DNA from: Candidatus Symbiopectobacterium sp. NZEC151
GTDB lineage: Bacteria > Pseudomonadota > Gammaproteobacteria > Enterobacterales > Enterobacteriaceae
Assembly: GCF_025962655.1 (NCBI RefSeq)
Contig: NZ_JAGFPE010000002.1
Location: forward strand, 542,679 to 606,678
DNA: 64,000 nucleotides
Direction: 5' to 3'
Shown: piece by piece, positions 45,751 to 57,267 of the stretch
Layout of the letters: each line of letters begins with the position of its first letter
How positions within the stretch are numbered: the stretch's first letter is position 1
The notes under the pieces: model-generated
The model's database searches: none
The model's input: the letters and a program-made list of their open reading frames with translations, nothing else
What the model was told of the DNA's origin: nothing
Position numbers and translations under genes: made by a program

Positions 45751-48549
45751 TTACCAGGAATAGGTCACATCAAGCCAGAACTGACGACCGAGGCCGTAGT
45801 TGGAGCCGGTTCTGTTGGCGCGGTTAAGTACGTTCATCACGTCTACGCCGACTTTGACATTCTGCTTGCCCAGCGGTTGGGTGTAGGTGACGCGCCAGTC
45901 GAGGTTCAGGTTGGTGCCAGCCTGTTTTTCGGTATAGATGTCGACCGGGCCGTCATACCCTTCACAAACAGGTTGACCGGCACAGATCAGGCTGCCACTG
46001 GTGGTGACCTCTTTATAGCTTCCCACATAGTTAAGGCGCTGTGTCCAGTCCAGACGCCATGCGGGGATCTCGGTATTCAGTTCAACGAAGGTGACCCAAG
46101 GGCGGTTAAAGTCATCAGCAGGGCGGTCGATAGCACGCATAAACTTACCTTTGTAAATTATGCGCTTATCAACATCAACCACATCATCATAGGCGGTATT
46201 GGACGAGTTGGATTTTTGGATACTTCCGCCAGCACTCCAACTGAACAACACGGAATGCCACTCAATAGGGGCGATAGGCCTAACCACCAGGCTATAGGTA
46301 TCAGAGTCCATTTTACCGTTGTTGGTCAGAGAGTAGGTTTTACTGCCCGGGGCTTTTTCTGAGGCAAACTGATCTTTCCCTTCACGACCCACCCACTTCA
46401 GCGTCCATACCGTGTCATAGATGCGCTGTTGGAAACCTAAAGTCAGTTCATCGCTGTAAGGGGTTCTTAACGAGGTGTAGTTGTAGTTCACTTCATTTAA
46501 CGCTTTATCGTACACCCACTCGCCAGGAATATTATCCACAGTCGCAGCCCCCGTAGAGCTACAGGAGCCGTTGGCATTGACGTGTTCGGCACGGCATTCG
46601 GTGTAACCGAGTTTACGGGCAGAACGCAGCTTATAGGCCAACACATTGCCTGCATAGTAACGGTTGGCTCCGCCGAACACTTCTGTGGAACGATCGCCCC
46701 ACAGGTCATAGCTGGCGCTCAAACGCGGAGAAATATTGGTGTTTTTCATATAGTCGTCATAGTCGACCCGAACACCCGGTACCACGGTGAGGCGGTGAAA
46801 CATCAAGGTATCTTGCAAATAAGCTTCATAGGTATTGGTGGAGACATCAACATTGGAGACATCGTACACATTGCGCTTGTAGTGGTACTGTTCACCACTG
46901 ATGCAGGCCGTGTCTCCCGCACAGTTCACCGACGTTGTTCGCTTAGAATTGAGAAAACCATAACTGGCGCTATCACGCTGGTATTTCGCCGATGCGATCT
47001 CAGCACCGTATCCCACATCAACCCGATGCTGTATCCCCAGCGTCGAGAACGCTTTCAGTTCCCAATCCTGCTTTAAGGTCCAACCTTCTTGCGCCGTTTT
47101 GATGGTGCCATAGCCCCCTTCCTGCGCCGCCGTGCCTGTGAAGCCAGACACCCAGTCGATGCTGGGCGTTTTATACCAGTAATAGAAGTGCTGCTCTTTG
47201 TTGGTAATGGTGTTTTCGTTCTGCTTCCAGGCTAACTTGGTGGAAACCTTACCGAAGGCATTATGGTTATCCCATACCAAATTGGTCGCGGTGCCGCCGC
47301 CCTCGTTGGTAAAGTTGCCGTTTTTGATATCGGAACGAACAAAACTGGAAGTATGGGGCGAATACTGAACCGTCATGGTGAGTTGGTTGCGCTCATTCAC
47401 ATCCCACGCACCACGCAGCAGGTAGTTCTCTGACGAACGTTGTTGGTCTTCCCATTTGCCCATGTATCTGTGATAAAAGGGAATGTCTGACTCTTTACGC
47501 ACGTAGGCAAACATTAATGCTGCATTGTCAGCCAACGGCTGACTGACCATCAGGTTATAAAAATCTTTGGTAAATTTGGGTTGTTTATTCAACGCGGTAG
47601 CAGAATTAAACTGTTCGGCTTCTCGTTCTCGCACATGGTATTTGGTCCATGCGGAGCGCGTTGTGCGGTAGCCAAGAGAACCTGACGCCTCGGTAAATGA
47701 AGGACGCTTTAGCTTCGCATCAACCACACCGCCGGTGAACTGACCATATTTCGCGGAAACATTGCTGTCATAGACTGACAGCGATTCAATCAGACTGGTA
47801 TCCACCCAAAACGCTTCCGGGTGACCAGAAGGGAAATCAACAGCAGCGTTACCATTGGCTGTACCATCAACCTTACCCACGTTCACACCGGGGTTAAGGC
47901 GATCGTTGTTGGATAAGCCATCGATCATAAAATTGTTGTTATAGAATTTTTCGCCGTGGAAGGAGACCACGTCCGGCGCTAATTCCCCTGGCGTCTGACT
48001 GTTGCGCGACGATTCCGAAAACTGCACATTCGGGTTGGTACGCAGCAGCTCAGTAATATTACCGTTCGCTACCGGCTTTTTTACGATATCTTCCGCCGTC
48101 AACTGCTGGCTACCGATCTCCATCGGTCCTGGCGTTACCTGCGCCTGCACCGTAATAACGTCACCCCGGTTAGCCCCCGCAGCGGCAGACGGCACGGCGT
48201 CATCCTGTACAGGCGTGGTGTTCACCTGCGCCAGCGGACGAATAATAAATCCTTTGCCGTCATCGGTCGGTTCCGCGTACAGGTTGTTGCCGCGCAGCAG
48301 CGCTTCCAGCGCCTGTTCCACGCTGTAGCGACCGTTCAACGCCTGCGCCTGTTTGCCCGCTACCAGTTGGCTGTCTACGCCAAAGTTAACGCCAGTTTGC
48401 CGTGCCAACTGCATCAGCGATTTTTCCAAGGGCTGCGCGGGCAGATGAACCGCGCTGACCGTGGCGGCCTGCGCCACTCCCGTGCTTAATGCCACAGTCA
48501 AAACTGCCTGCGGCCAAAACTTCCCCTGCTGCGTGATAAAAATGGACAT
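45751..48549 (-). CDS. TonB-dependent transducer-type receptor (Fus/YddB-like position)
   Basis: 932 residues. Signal peptide (to about 28, GVAQA-A). An N-terminal secretin/TonB short domain (about 35-107, LPAQPLEKSLMQLARQTGVNFGVD) marks it as a signalling receptor. A TonB-box-like DVITVQAQ lies near 128-135, then the plug domain (GEKFYNNNFMIDGL) and a 22-strand barrel with C-terminal aromatic QFWLDVTYSW. Ligand unknown: a siderophore, or a protein such as plant ferredoxin as for FusA. The E. coli counterpart YddB lacks the signalling domain. First gene of the receptor-pqqL-yddA operon, with a Fur box at 48642-48660. Confidence 0.9.
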   Translation of the reverse strand: MSIFITQQGKFWPQAVLTVALSTGVAQAATVSAVHLPAQPLEKSLMQLARQTGVNFGVDSQLVAGKQAQALNGRYSVEQALEALLRGNNLYAEPTDDGKGFIIRPLAQVNTTPVQDDAVPSAAAGANRGDVITVQAQVTPGPMEIGSQQLTAEDIVKKPVANGNITELLRTNPNVQFSESSRNSQTPGELAPDVVSFHGEKFYNNNFMIDGLSNNDRLNPGVNVGKVDGTANGNAAVDFPSGHPEAFWVDTSLIESLSVYDSNVSAKYGQFTGGVVDAKLKRPSFTEASGSLGYRTTRSAWTKYHVREREAEQFNSATALNKQPKFTKDFYNLMVSQPLADNAALMFAYVRKESDIPFYHRYMGKWEDQQRSSENYLLRGAWDVNERNQLTMTVQYSPHTSSFVRSDIKNGNFTNEGGGTATNLVWDNHNAFGKVSTKLAWKQNENTITNKEQHFYYWYKTPSIDWVSGFTGTAAQEGGYGTIKTAQEGWTLKQDWELKAFSTLGIQHRVDVGYGAEIASAKYQRDSASYGFLNSKRTTSVNCAGDTACISGEQYHYKRNVYDVSNVDVSTNTYEAYLQDTLMFHRLTVVPGVRVDYDDYMKNTNISPRLSASYDLWGDRSTEVFGGANRYYAGNVLAYKLRSARKLGYTECRAEHVNANGSCSSTGAATVDNIPGEWVYDKALNEVNYNYTSLRTPYSDELTLGFQQRIYDTVWTLKWVGREGKDQFASEKAPGSKTYSLTNNGKMDSDTYSLVVRPIAPIEWHSVLFSWSAGGSIQKSNSSNTAYDDVVDVDKRIIYKGKFMRAIDRPADDFNRPWVTFVELNTEIPAWRLDWTQRLNYVGSYKEVTTSGSLICAGQPVCEGYDGPVDIYTEKQAGTNLNLDWRVTYTQPLGKQNVKVGVDVMNVLNRANRTGSNYGLGRQFWLDVTYSW

Positions 48550-48641
48550 GAATACGAGTTCCCTGCCTGCTGCTATTTTTGATTTCTACTGACGATGACG
48601 TCAGGCAGCAAAAATCGGGCAGAGCAAAACGAAAATAATTT

Positions 48642-48660
48642 TGATAATCATTCTCATTTT
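48642..48660 (-). promoter_or_regulatory. Fur box before the TonB receptor
   Basis: TGATAATCATTCTCATTTT (its complement AAAATGAGAATGATTATCA) matches the GATAATGATAATCATTATC consensus well. It lies 93 bases before the receptor start, in the 150-base gap after fecR. Confidence 0.85.
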
Positions 48661-48699
48661 TTAATAAGAATTTGATTTTATGTGAGTTATTTTTACGCG

Positions 48700-49647
48700 T
48701 TATTTCTTGCTGCCGATCAATACCATCGCATCGACAGGCTGCCGATAGGAAAGCGGGAGAGAATGACTGAGTAATGAGAGGGCGCGGCCGGTATCATCCA
48801 GCGGCAAGACGCCGGTAAAACGCAGTTTATCCAGCATACGTCGATCGCGTGGATCCTGATAGATAACGCCACGGTGATAGCGACTTAACTCATCGATCAC
48901 CGCGCTCAAAGGCGCATTTTCAAACACCAATTGGTTGTGCAGCCAACCGGCTTCCGCCACGCCGTCCTGCACCTCATCCAGCAACGCATATTGCGTGAGG
49001 CTGACCTGTTGACCCGCGCTCAGATCAACGCTGACCGCAGGATCGCCCTGTGCAGTGACGCGAACGCGAGACTCTTCCACATGCACCCGGGTTTCCTCTC
49101 CCACTTCACGCACGCTGTAGCGCGTGCCCAACGCTTGAGCGGAAGCCTGTAGGCTGCGAATCACAAAGGGTCGCCCGCCAGGATCTTTTGCCACCTGTGC
49201 GTAGGCTTCCCCTTGCACCAGTTCCACCGTGCGTTGTCGGCTATCAAAGCGCAGATTCACCGCAGAGTCAGTGTTTAACGTCAGCACGCTGCCATCATCC
49301 AGCGTCAGGCGACGGATCTCGCCGATTGCCGTGCGTTGATCCGCCAACCAGTAGCGATAAGGCAGTTGGCTGGCAAGCATGCCCACCACCCCCAGCACCA
49401 AGGCCAAAGAGAGGAAACGTTGCGGGCGTACCTTTCGCTGTGTGGTGGCCGGTGTCAGCGCCGCGCTGGACCAGAGTTGCTGCATCTGGCGATACACCCG
49501 CTCATGGCGCGCATCCTGTTCGCACCAGCGCTGCCATTCGGCAGCACGTGCGGCATCCGCAGCCTGGTCTTCCTCGGGTTCAGAAAAGCGGATGAGCCAC
49601 TCAGCGGCCTGCTGCTGGATATGGGCTAACTCAGCTTTCTGGTTCAT
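48700..49647 (-). CDS. fecR: FecR-family sigma factor regulator
   Basis: 315 residues. Cytoplasmic DUF4880-type N-terminus (QAAEWLIRFSEPEEDQAA, WQRWCEQDARHERVYRQM, residues about 13-60), one membrane segment (about 79-97, SLALVLGVVGMLASQLP), a periplasmic FecR domain (IRRLTLDDGSVLTLNTDSAVNL) and a C-terminal STN-like end (VIYQDPRDRRMLDKLRFTGVLPL). It relays occupancy of the adjacent receptor to its sigma factor. Start overlaps the fecI end by 17 bases. Symbol denotes family, not ferric-citrate specificity. Confidence 0.9.
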   Translation of the reverse strand: MNQKAELAHIQQQAAEWLIRFSEPEEDQAADAARAAEWQRWCEQDARHERVYRQMQQLWSSAALTPATTQRKVRPQRFLSLALVLGVVGMLASQLPYRYWLADQRTAIGEIRRLTLDDGSVLTLNTDSAVNLRFDSRQRTVELVQGEAYAQVAKDPGGRPFVIRSLQASAQALGTRYSVREVGEETRVHVEESRVRVTAQGDPAVSVDLSAGQQVSLTQYALLDEVQDGVAEAGWLHNQLVFENAPLSAVIDELSRYHRGVIYQDPRDRRMLDKLRFTGVLPLDDTGRALSLLSHSLPLSYRQPVDAMVLIGSKK

Positions 49648-50158
49648 CGCTTTCCAGACTGAAGATGCGGGTGTGGAAATGGATCATGGCTTTTGCCAGA
49701 TACTGTTTGACGCTGCTTTCGCTCACGCCCAACGTAACGGCGATATCGCGGTAGCAATGGCCTTCAACGCGCGCCATGATGAACGCACGCTGCACTTTTT
49801 CATCCAGCTCTTCATTGAGGATATGCAGCGCGGTTGCCACCAACTGGCTGATTGCCACACGCTGTTCGGCTGACTGCTCCTCTGCCCCCTCCGCCAATTG
49901 CGCCAGCGCTGCCAGTGCATCCTCTTCCAGTTTGCGTTTACGGAACTGGTCGATCATTACATGGTTGGCAGTGACCATCAGATAAGCGCGCGGATTACGG
50001 ATGGCTTCCGGCTCCGCCAGGGTCAGCAGTTTGAGGAAAGTATCGTGGGTGAGATCCTCCGCCAGATGGCGGCAACCGGTTTTTTTACTGAGCCATCCGC
50101 GCAGCCATCCCTGATGGGAGTGGTAAAATACGCTCCAGAATGTCGTTAGCTGCGTCAT
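49631..50158 (-). CDS. fecI: FecI-family extracytoplasmic-function sigma factor
   Basis: 175 residues from ATG 50158 (MTQLTTFWSVFYHSHQG). Sigma region 2 (AEDLTHDTFLKLL, NPRAYLMVTANHVMIDQFRKRKLEED) and region 4 (CYRDIAVTLGVSESSVKQYLAKAMIHF) are complete. It would direct transcription of the downstream receptor operon when FecR signals. A Fur box lies 33-52 bases upstream, so iron starvation and ligand presence are both required. The ribosome site is weak. Confidence 0.9.
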   Translation of the reverse strand: MTQLTTFWSVFYHSHQGWLRGWLSKKTGCRHLAEDLTHDTFLKLLTLAEPEAIRNPRAYLMVTANHVMIDQFRKRKLEEDALAALAQLAEGAEEQSAEQRVAISQLVATALHILNEELDEKVQRAFIMARVEGHCYRDIAVTLGVSESSVKQYLAKAMIHFHTRIFSLESDEPES

Positions 50159-50190
50159 AGTTGATGGCAATAAAAATACCGCAAAGATTA

Positions 50191-50210
50191 ATTGATACTC
50201 ATTATCATCT
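50191..50210 (-). promoter_or_regulatory. Fur box before fecI
   Basis: ATTGATACTCATTATCATCT matches the Fur consensus with few changes and lies 33 bases from the fecI start. Confidence 0.8.
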
Positions 50211-50263
50211 AAGCGAATCAGACGACGCAACAGTTTTTAAACAACAAGCCAAAAAACAGACAA

Positions 50264-50390
50264 TACACCCTAAATAATTCGAGTTGCAGGAAGGCGGCGA
50301 CGCAGTGAATCCCCAGGAGCATACTCAAGTATGTGACTGGGGTGAGCGAGGAAAGCCAACGCACCTGCAACTTGAAGTATGACGGGTATA
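50264..50390. repeat. ERIC (intergenic repeat unit), 127 bases
   Basis: Contains the core GTGAATCCCCAGGAGCATAC and GTGACTGGGGTGAGCGAG, flanked by GAGTTGCAGG and CCTGCAACTTGAAGTATGACG, ending GACGGGTATA. Full 127-base length with imperfect terminal inversion. The right end lies four bases from the ypeA stop codon. Confidence 0.95.
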
Positions 50391-50394
50391 GGCG

Positions 50395-50820
50395 TTAGTA
50401 TTCTTGATCTTCGATGAGACGTTTCCCCAGCGTCACAGAATCCACGATATCGTAGTTCAGCTTCTCATACATGCCGATCACCGTGTCATTGTCCTGCCGC
50501 ACCATCAGGTGGATTTTGGGGCAACCGCGTGCGATCAGCTTTTTCTCCAGGCGACTAATCAACGCGTTAGCGATGCCACGCCCGCGAAAATCCGGATGGA
50601 CGCCCAGATAGTAGGCCGATCCGCGATGGCCGTCATACCCGCCCATCACCGAACCCACGATTTCGCCGCTCACTTCGGCCACCAAAAACAGGGAGGCATC
50701 GTGGTTCACTTTACGCTCGATATCCATTTCCGGATCGTTCCAAGGGCGCAGCAGATCGCAACGTTCCCATAGGGTAATCACTTCTTCAAAGTCATCTTGT
50801 CTGAATACGCGGATTTCCAT
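50395..50820 (-). CDS. ypeA: GNAT acetyltransferase YpeA
   Basis: 141 residues, same length and largely identical to E. coli YpeA ([29 protein letters not shown]). GNAT acetyl-CoA-binding signature [15 protein letters not shown] (about 84). Substrate unknown. The ERIC element follows directly and may form the 3' end of the transcript. It diverges from hemF across 179 bases. Confidence 0.95.
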   Translation of the reverse strand: MEIRVFRQDDFEEVITLWERCDLLRPWNDPEMDIERKVNHDASLFLVAEVSGEIVGSVMGGYDGHRGSAYYLGVHPDFRGRGIANALISRLEKKLIARGCPKIHLMVRQDNDTVIGMYEKLNYDIVDSVTLGKRLIEDQEY

Positions 50821-50966
50821 GGGATCCCCCCGTTGATCGTTAAGGAAAATCTGATTATCGCGTGATCTCGCGCAGACGCAATATCAATTTGCTGCCATCC
50901 CTCCATCGCGACCCTTCGGCAGCAGGAAAGCCAACACCTTGCCGTTGTGACAGGCTATACTGGTAG

Positions 50967-52390
<1,424 letters not shown>

Positions 52391-52402
52391 TTCCCTGATA
52401 AA

Positions 52403-52428
52403 AAACAGCCCGGCATGCCGGGCTGTTT
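52403..52428. terminator. Bidirectional terminator between yaiI and maeB
   Basis: AAACAGCCCGGC-AT-GCCGGGCTGTTT, placed between convergent stops, with A- and T-rich sides. Confidence 0.9.
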
Positions 52429-52450
52429 GCTGTACAGCGCACAAATCGAT

Positions 52451-54730
52451 TTACAGCGGTTGGGTCTGCGCTTCCACCACAGCCAGCGCCACCATGTTGA
52501 CGATACGCCGTACCGAGGCTATCGGCGTCAGGATGTGCACCGGTTTGGCAACGCCCATCAGCACCGGTCCGACCGTCACCCCTTCAGACGAGGAAACGCG
52601 CAGCAGGTTATAGCTGATACGCGCCGCTTCCATGTTCGGCATGATGAGAATATTGGCAGAGCCCTTTAACGGGCTGTCCGGCATCTGCTCACGGCGAATC
52701 GACTCCACCAGCGCGGCATCGCCGTGCATCTCACCATCCACTTCCAGCTCCGGTGCCAGCTTATTGATCAACGCCAGCGCTTCACGCATTTTGCGGGCAG
52801 TCGGCGAGTTCGAGGTGCCAAAGTTGGAGTGCGACAACAGCGCGACTTTCGGCTCAATACCGAAACGACGCACGGTGTGCGCGGCCATCAGAGTGATTTC
52901 CGCCAGTTGCTCCGGCGTAGGATCGGGGTTGACATAGGTGTCGGCAATAAAGGTATTGCCGCTCGGCAGCAGCAAGGCATTCATGGCTCCCGCCACGTGT
53001 ACACCATCGCGGTAACCCAGCACCTTCTCGACCACCTCGAAATGTTCTTCATAGGTGCCGATGGTGCCGCAAATCATCGCATCCGCTTCACCGCGTTGCA
53101 CCATGATGGCGGCAATCACCGTCGGGTTGCGGATCACTTCGCGCTGCGCGGTTTCCTGCGAGACGCCACGGCGTTTCATCAACGCATAATATTCAGACCA
53201 GTATTCCTTGAAGCGCGGATCGGATTCATTGTTCACCACCTCGAAATCTTTACCGATAGTGATTTGCAAGCCGAGCTTTTGCAGACGCTTTTCGATAACG
53301 CCGGGGCGACCGATCAGAATGGGGAATGCCAGCCCCAGCGTCACCAGTTCTTGCGTGGCGTGCAACACACGCGGATCTTCCCCTTCGGCAAACACCACGC
53401 GTTTCGGCTGTTGGCGCGCCTGAGAGAATACCGGCTTCATAAACAGGTTGGTTTTATAGACAAACTGCGTCAGTTTTTCGATATAGGCATCAAAGTCGGC
53501 GATAGGGCGCGTCGCCACGCCTGAATCCATCGCTGCTTTTGCCACCGCCGGCGCAATCTTGATAATCAAACGCGGGTCGAAAGGTTTCGGGATCAGGTAT
53601 TCAGGGCCAAACGACAACTCCTGATCGCCATACGCGGAGGCCACCACTTCACTCTGTTCCGCCAGCGCCAAATCAGCAATCGCTTTCACGCACGCCAGCT
53701 TCATCTCTTCATTGATGGTAGTTGCGCCCACATCCAGCGCACCACGGAAAATGAACGGGAAGCACAGCACGTTATTCACCTGATTCGGGTAGTCAGAACG
53801 CCCGGTACAGATAATGGCATCCGGGCGTACCGCTTTGGCTAACGGCGGCAGGATCTCCGGCTCTGGGTTTGCCAGCGCCATGATCAGCGGACGCGGTGCC
53901 ATGGTTTTCACCATGTCCTGCGTCAGTACGCCAGGGCCGGAGCAGCCCAGGAAGATATCGGCATCAGGGATCACGTCACCCAGTTTGCGCGCACCGGTGT
54001 CTTCCACCGCGTAAATCGCCTTGTTCTCTTCCATGTTGGCGTCGCGACCTTTGTAGATCACGCCGCGTGAGTCACACACCACGATGTTATGTTTTTTCAG
54101 CCCCAGCGCCACCAGCAAATTCAGGCAGGCAATGGAGGCAGCGCCCGCACCGGACACCACCAGACGCACGTCAGAGATGTTTTTTTCCACCACGCGCAGG
54201 CCGTTCAACACCGCCGCAGTACAGATGATCGCCGTGCCATGCTGATCGTCATGGAACACCGGAATCTTCATGCGTTCACGCAGTTTCTTCTCGATATAGA
54301 AGCACTCCGGCGCTTTGATATCTTCCAGGTTGATGCCACCAAAGGTGGGCTCCAGCGCGGCAATCACGTCGATCAGTTTATCCGGGTCCAGTTCGTCCAC
54401 TTCGATATCGAACACATCGACGCCGGAGAATTTTTTAAACAGCACGCCCTTGCCTTCCATCACCGGCTTGCCGGCCAACGCACCAATATTACCGAGGCCA
54501 AGCACCGCCGTTCCGTTGGAGATCACCGCCACCAGATTACCGCGTGCAGTGTATTTGTAGGCAGCCAGCGGATCTTCGGCGATTTCAAGACAAGGTGCAG
54601 CAACGCCCGGAGAGTAGGCCAACGCCAAATCGCGTTGGGTCGCTAGCGGTTTGGTCGGGGACACCTGAATCTTCCCCGGCACCGGATATTGGTGAAAATC
54701 CAATGCGCTCTGTTTGAGTTGTTCATCCAT
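52451..54730 (-). CDS. maeB: NADP-dependent malic enzyme MaeB
   Basis: 759 residues (E. coli 759). N-terminal malic enzyme domain (about 1-430: [53 protein letters not shown]) fused to a C-terminal phosphotransacetylase-like domain (about 430-759, [16 protein letters not shown] and [15 protein letters not shown]) that acts in allosteric control. It decarboxylates malate to pyruvate with NADPH formation. In E. coli maeB is directly followed by talA-tktB; here an island separates them. Confidence 0.97.
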   Translation of the reverse strand: MDEQLKQSALDFHQYPVPGKIQVSPTKPLATQRDLALAYSPGVAAPCLEIAEDPLAAYKYTARGNLVAVISNGTAVLGLGNIGALAGKPVMEGKGVLFKKFSGVDVFDIEVDELDPDKLIDVIAALEPTFGGINLEDIKAPECFYIEKKLRERMKIPVFHDDQHGTAIICTAAVLNGLRVVEKNISDVRLVVSGAGAASIACLNLLVALGLKKHNIVVCDSRGVIYKGRDANMEENKAIYAVEDTGARKLGDVIPDADIFLGCSGPGVLTQDMVKTMAPRPLIMALANPEPEILPPLAKAVRPDAIICTGRSDYPNQVNNVLCFPFIFRGALDVGATTINEEMKLACVKAIADLALAEQSEVVASAYGDQELSFGPEYLIPKPFDPRLIIKIAPAVAKAAMDSGVATRPIADFDAYIEKLTQFVYKTNLFMKPVFSQARQQPKRVVFAEGEDPRVLHATQELVTLGLAFPILIGRPGVIEKRLQKLGLQITIGKDFEVVNNESDPRFKEYWSEYYALMKRRGVSQETAQREVIRNPTVIAAIMVQRGEADAMICGTIGTYEEHFEVVEKVLGYRDGVHVAGAMNALLLPSGNTFIADTYVNPDPTPEQLAEITLMAAHTVRRFGIEPKVALLSHSNFGTSNSPTARKMREALALINKLAPELEVDGEMHGDAALVESIRREQMPDSPLKGSANILIMPNMEAARISYNLLRVSSSEGVTVGPVLMGVAKPVHILTPIASVRRIVNMVALAVVEAQTQPL

Positions 54731-54838
54731 TGTTGCATCCCTTATAGGCTTTTGTTGTCGTGACGTAGGGCGGCGAGTCTATCCCAGGCAGACAAGGAGA
54801 GGTGAACGCCGTAAGAAGTTCAATCATTTCTCTTGGTA

Positions 54839-54965
<127 letters not shown>

Positions 54966-55136
54966 AGCTTGGAGCATGGCAAAAACCGCATGTGAATGCA
55001 GGTTAATATAGTTAATTTATCTGCTTGTTTTTTGCGCATAATGTCACGTTATCGCGAACTGGATAACGTATTGCTAACCTGCGGGCAAAAAACGGACGTA
55101 AAAACCAACGAGAAGTGATGATAAATCATCCAGATA

Positions 55137-55162
55137 CCGGACAGCGAAGCGATGCTGTCCGG
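55137..55162 (-). terminator. Hairpin after the SorC-type regulator gene
   Basis: CCGGACAGC-GAAGCGAT-GCTGTCCGG, 14 bases beyond the stop; no U run, so termination efficiency is uncertain. Confidence 0.45.
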
Positions 55163-55176
55163 CAGAAGAAAGTACC

Positions 55177-56139
55177 CTATTGGGTCATATTGAGGATGGT
55201 GCGGATGTTCGAGGCGCTGGTGGCGATAATATCGATAGCACCGGTGCGCAACGCGCCCAATATCGCCAGCGCTTTGGTGTTTTCTGAAGCAATGGCGATA
55301 ACGCAGGGAATGTTGCGCAGCTCTTCGATGCTGACGCCAATCACCCTGTCGTGCATCACGGTATCGATGTGCTGTCCCTGCGCGTTAAAAAAGTCGTAGC
55401 CGGCAATATCGCCAATCACGCCTTGGTTAAGGCTGGCATCAACAATTTCCTGCGGCGTGAACCAGCCCAGTTTTACCATGTAGCTGTTTTCATTCATGTC
55501 GCCAATGCCCACCAGCGCAATATCCGCCTTACGGGCGCGATCCAGCGTTTCCTTGATGGTGCCGTTCTGCATAAACGCCTGTTTGAGCGCGCGGTTTTCC
55601 ACGTAGGCCGGGGCGTAAAGCGTTTCACTGCTGCCGCCAAATTTCTTCGCCAGACGACGACTGATATGATCGGCGTTGATCGCATCGCCGGGACGGTGCG
55701 TACCGCCAATCCCGCAGATAAACTTACAGTGGCGCTCAGTGATGTTTCCTACGTGATCTGCGACGCCGGACACGTTGCGCCCCTGCCCGACCGCAACCAC
55801 CGTGCCATCTTTCAGCGTCACCGCCAGATGGTTGGAAACCAATGCCGCTACCTGACGCCGTTGTTCTTCTTCATCGGGGTGATCGAGCGCGATCAGCGCA
55901 CGTTTGATGGGAAAACGTTCCAGCAGTTGCTGCTCCAACCGGGTGCTGAACACCGGGTGATAGCGAACGTTGATCTCGACAATACCCTCTTCTTTAGCAC
56001 GCTTCAGCAAACGCCCTACTTTGATGCGCGAAATGCCGAATTTCTTCGCGATCTCCTCCTGGGTAATCTCGTCCTGGTAATACGCCACGGCGATTTCCGT
56101 CAGTAGTTCGTTATCCTGAGATCCTGATTGTTTTTCCAT
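55177..56139 (-). CDS. SorC/DeoR-like sugar-responsive regulator (EryD-like)
   Basis: 320 residues. N-terminal helix-turn-helix (about 10-60: AVAYYQDEITQEEIAKKFGISRIKVGRLLKRAKEEGIV) and a C-terminal sugar-binding domain with VGQGRNVSGVADHV, GDMNENSYMVK and GALRTGAIDIIATSA. Family members bind phosphorylated or free sugar intermediates. It lies immediately downstream of the apionate operon in the same direction but beyond a terminator, and is the obvious candidate regulator of it. Confidence 0.9.
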   Translation of the reverse strand: MEKQSGSQDNELLTEIAVAYYQDEITQEEIAKKFGISRIKVGRLLKRAKEEGIVEINVRYHPVFSTRLEQQLLERFPIKRALIALDHPDEEEQRRQVAALVSNHLAVTLKDGTVVAVGQGRNVSGVADHVGNITERHCKFICGIGGTHRPGDAINADHISRRLAKKFGGSSETLYAPAYVENRALKQAFMQNGTIKETLDRARKADIALVGIGDMNENSYMVKLGWFTPQEIVDASLNQGVIGDIAGYDFFNAQGQHIDTVMHDRVIGVSIEELRNIPCVIAIASENTKALAILGALRTGAIDIIATSASNIRTILNMTQ

Positions 56140-56301
56140 TCGGTAATATTTTCCTTACGCAAAGGGTAAGCGTGCCTGGGCAGACGCGGCCCTGTCGGCA
56201 AAAGCCGATCATCATTAACAATTGTTGCACGCCGCAAGTCAGGGCTCAACTCCGGCAACCAATCTCCTGATGATAGTCGCGTCATTGCCTAAAAACAGTG
56301 A

Positions 56302-56333
56302 TGCCGCAAACCCGCGTAAACGGGCTTGCGGCA
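56302..56333 (-). terminator. Terminator after apnO
   Basis: TGCCGCAAACCCG pairs with CGGGCTTGCGGCA (one mismatch/bulge) around CGTAAA. On the minus strand TCACTGTTTTT follows. Separates the catabolic operon from its regulator gene. Confidence 0.75.
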
Positions 56334-56361
56334 GTTCCGCATCATTTATGCACTACAGGCA

Positions 56362-57219
56362 TTAGCGCTCAATGGCATCAATCTTCAGCATTCTGGCGAT
56401 CACCAGATCGAGCTCCTTCTGATCGAAGATCTTTTTCCAGTCCGGCTTGATAATGTTTTCTTTGCCGTACTCGATGGCGATCATGCAAGCATCCGAGAAC
56501 GGGTTGGTACTGCGGAACGCCACCGCCAGCGCGATTTGAATGTGGCCATAGAGCATCGCTTCCGCCGCCGCTTTCGGCACGCCGATAGTATTGACGGTTT
56601 CATCCAGCGCTTCTTTCATTAGCGTGCCCACCATACAGGCCACGGTTTCAACCAGCGTCGGTTCCAGATAGGCCAACTGTTTGACCGTCACCCAGTGCAC
56701 GTCAATCACCGGGCCATACATTACTTTCACCACCTCGGCCAACACGGCTTTCTGCCGATCGCTGCCTGCTTCATAGGAAGCTGCAACGTGCTGAGGTGCA
56801 GCCACGCCGCCAAACGCATCGGCATGTTCTTCCGGCGTGAAACGGTCGAGGAAGACCGAAGGGTGACAGGGGTGTGCGACCGCGTAATCGATATCATCGC
56901 GTTTGGCGATCAGATTGGCGTAGGCCGCAGCCGGGTCGAGCGTTAACAGAATCGCGCCGCGTTTCATTTGCGGCACCACCTGCGCGGAAACCACTTTAAG
57001 TGCAATATCAGGGACCGCAAGGATCACCACGTCACTGTCAGGAATAACCTGCTCAGCCACCGCCAGCTCACGCCCTGCGGCAATCACCTGCTCCTGCGCG
57101 CGCGGCGAATTCTCACAGTAAAACACCTGATAGGCGCTTTTCTGGAAATTGGCAGAGATACGCATGCCCATTTTGCCACCAGCGCCCAGTACCGTAATCG
57201 TTTTTAATTCTGTTGTCAT
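56362..57219 (-). CDS. apnO: D-apionate oxidoisomerase ApnO
   Basis: 285 residues with an N-terminal Rossmann fold (ITVLGAGGKMGMRIS, residues 7-21) and a C-terminal 6-phosphogluconate-dehydrogenase-like domain. In the D-apionate pathway described in Pectobacterium, ApnO converts D-apionate to 3-oxo-isoapionate with NAD. The assignment rests on fold plus the complete neighbourhood (oiaC, lerI, lerK, derI). Start ATG 57219 behind GAGGAG at seven bases; an upstream in-frame ATG is not conserved. Last gene of the operon. Confidence 0.85.
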   Translation of the reverse strand: MTTELKTITVLGAGGKMGMRISANFQKSAYQVFYCENSPRAQEQVIAAGRELAVAEQVIPDSDVVILAVPDIALKVVSAQVVPQMKRGAILLTLDPAAAYANLIAKRDDIDYAVAHPCHPSVFLDRFTPEEHADAFGGVAAPQHVAASYEAGSDRQKAVLAEVVKVMYGPVIDVHWVTVKQLAYLEPTLVETVACMVGTLMKEALDETVNTIGVPKAAAEAMLYGHIQIALAVAFRSTNPFSDACMIAIEYGKENIIKPDWKKIFDQKELDLVIARMLKIDAIER

Positions 57220-57267
57220 GATGGTTACTCCTCGGATTTGGAATGCATTTTCGTTCAATAAAAAAGG

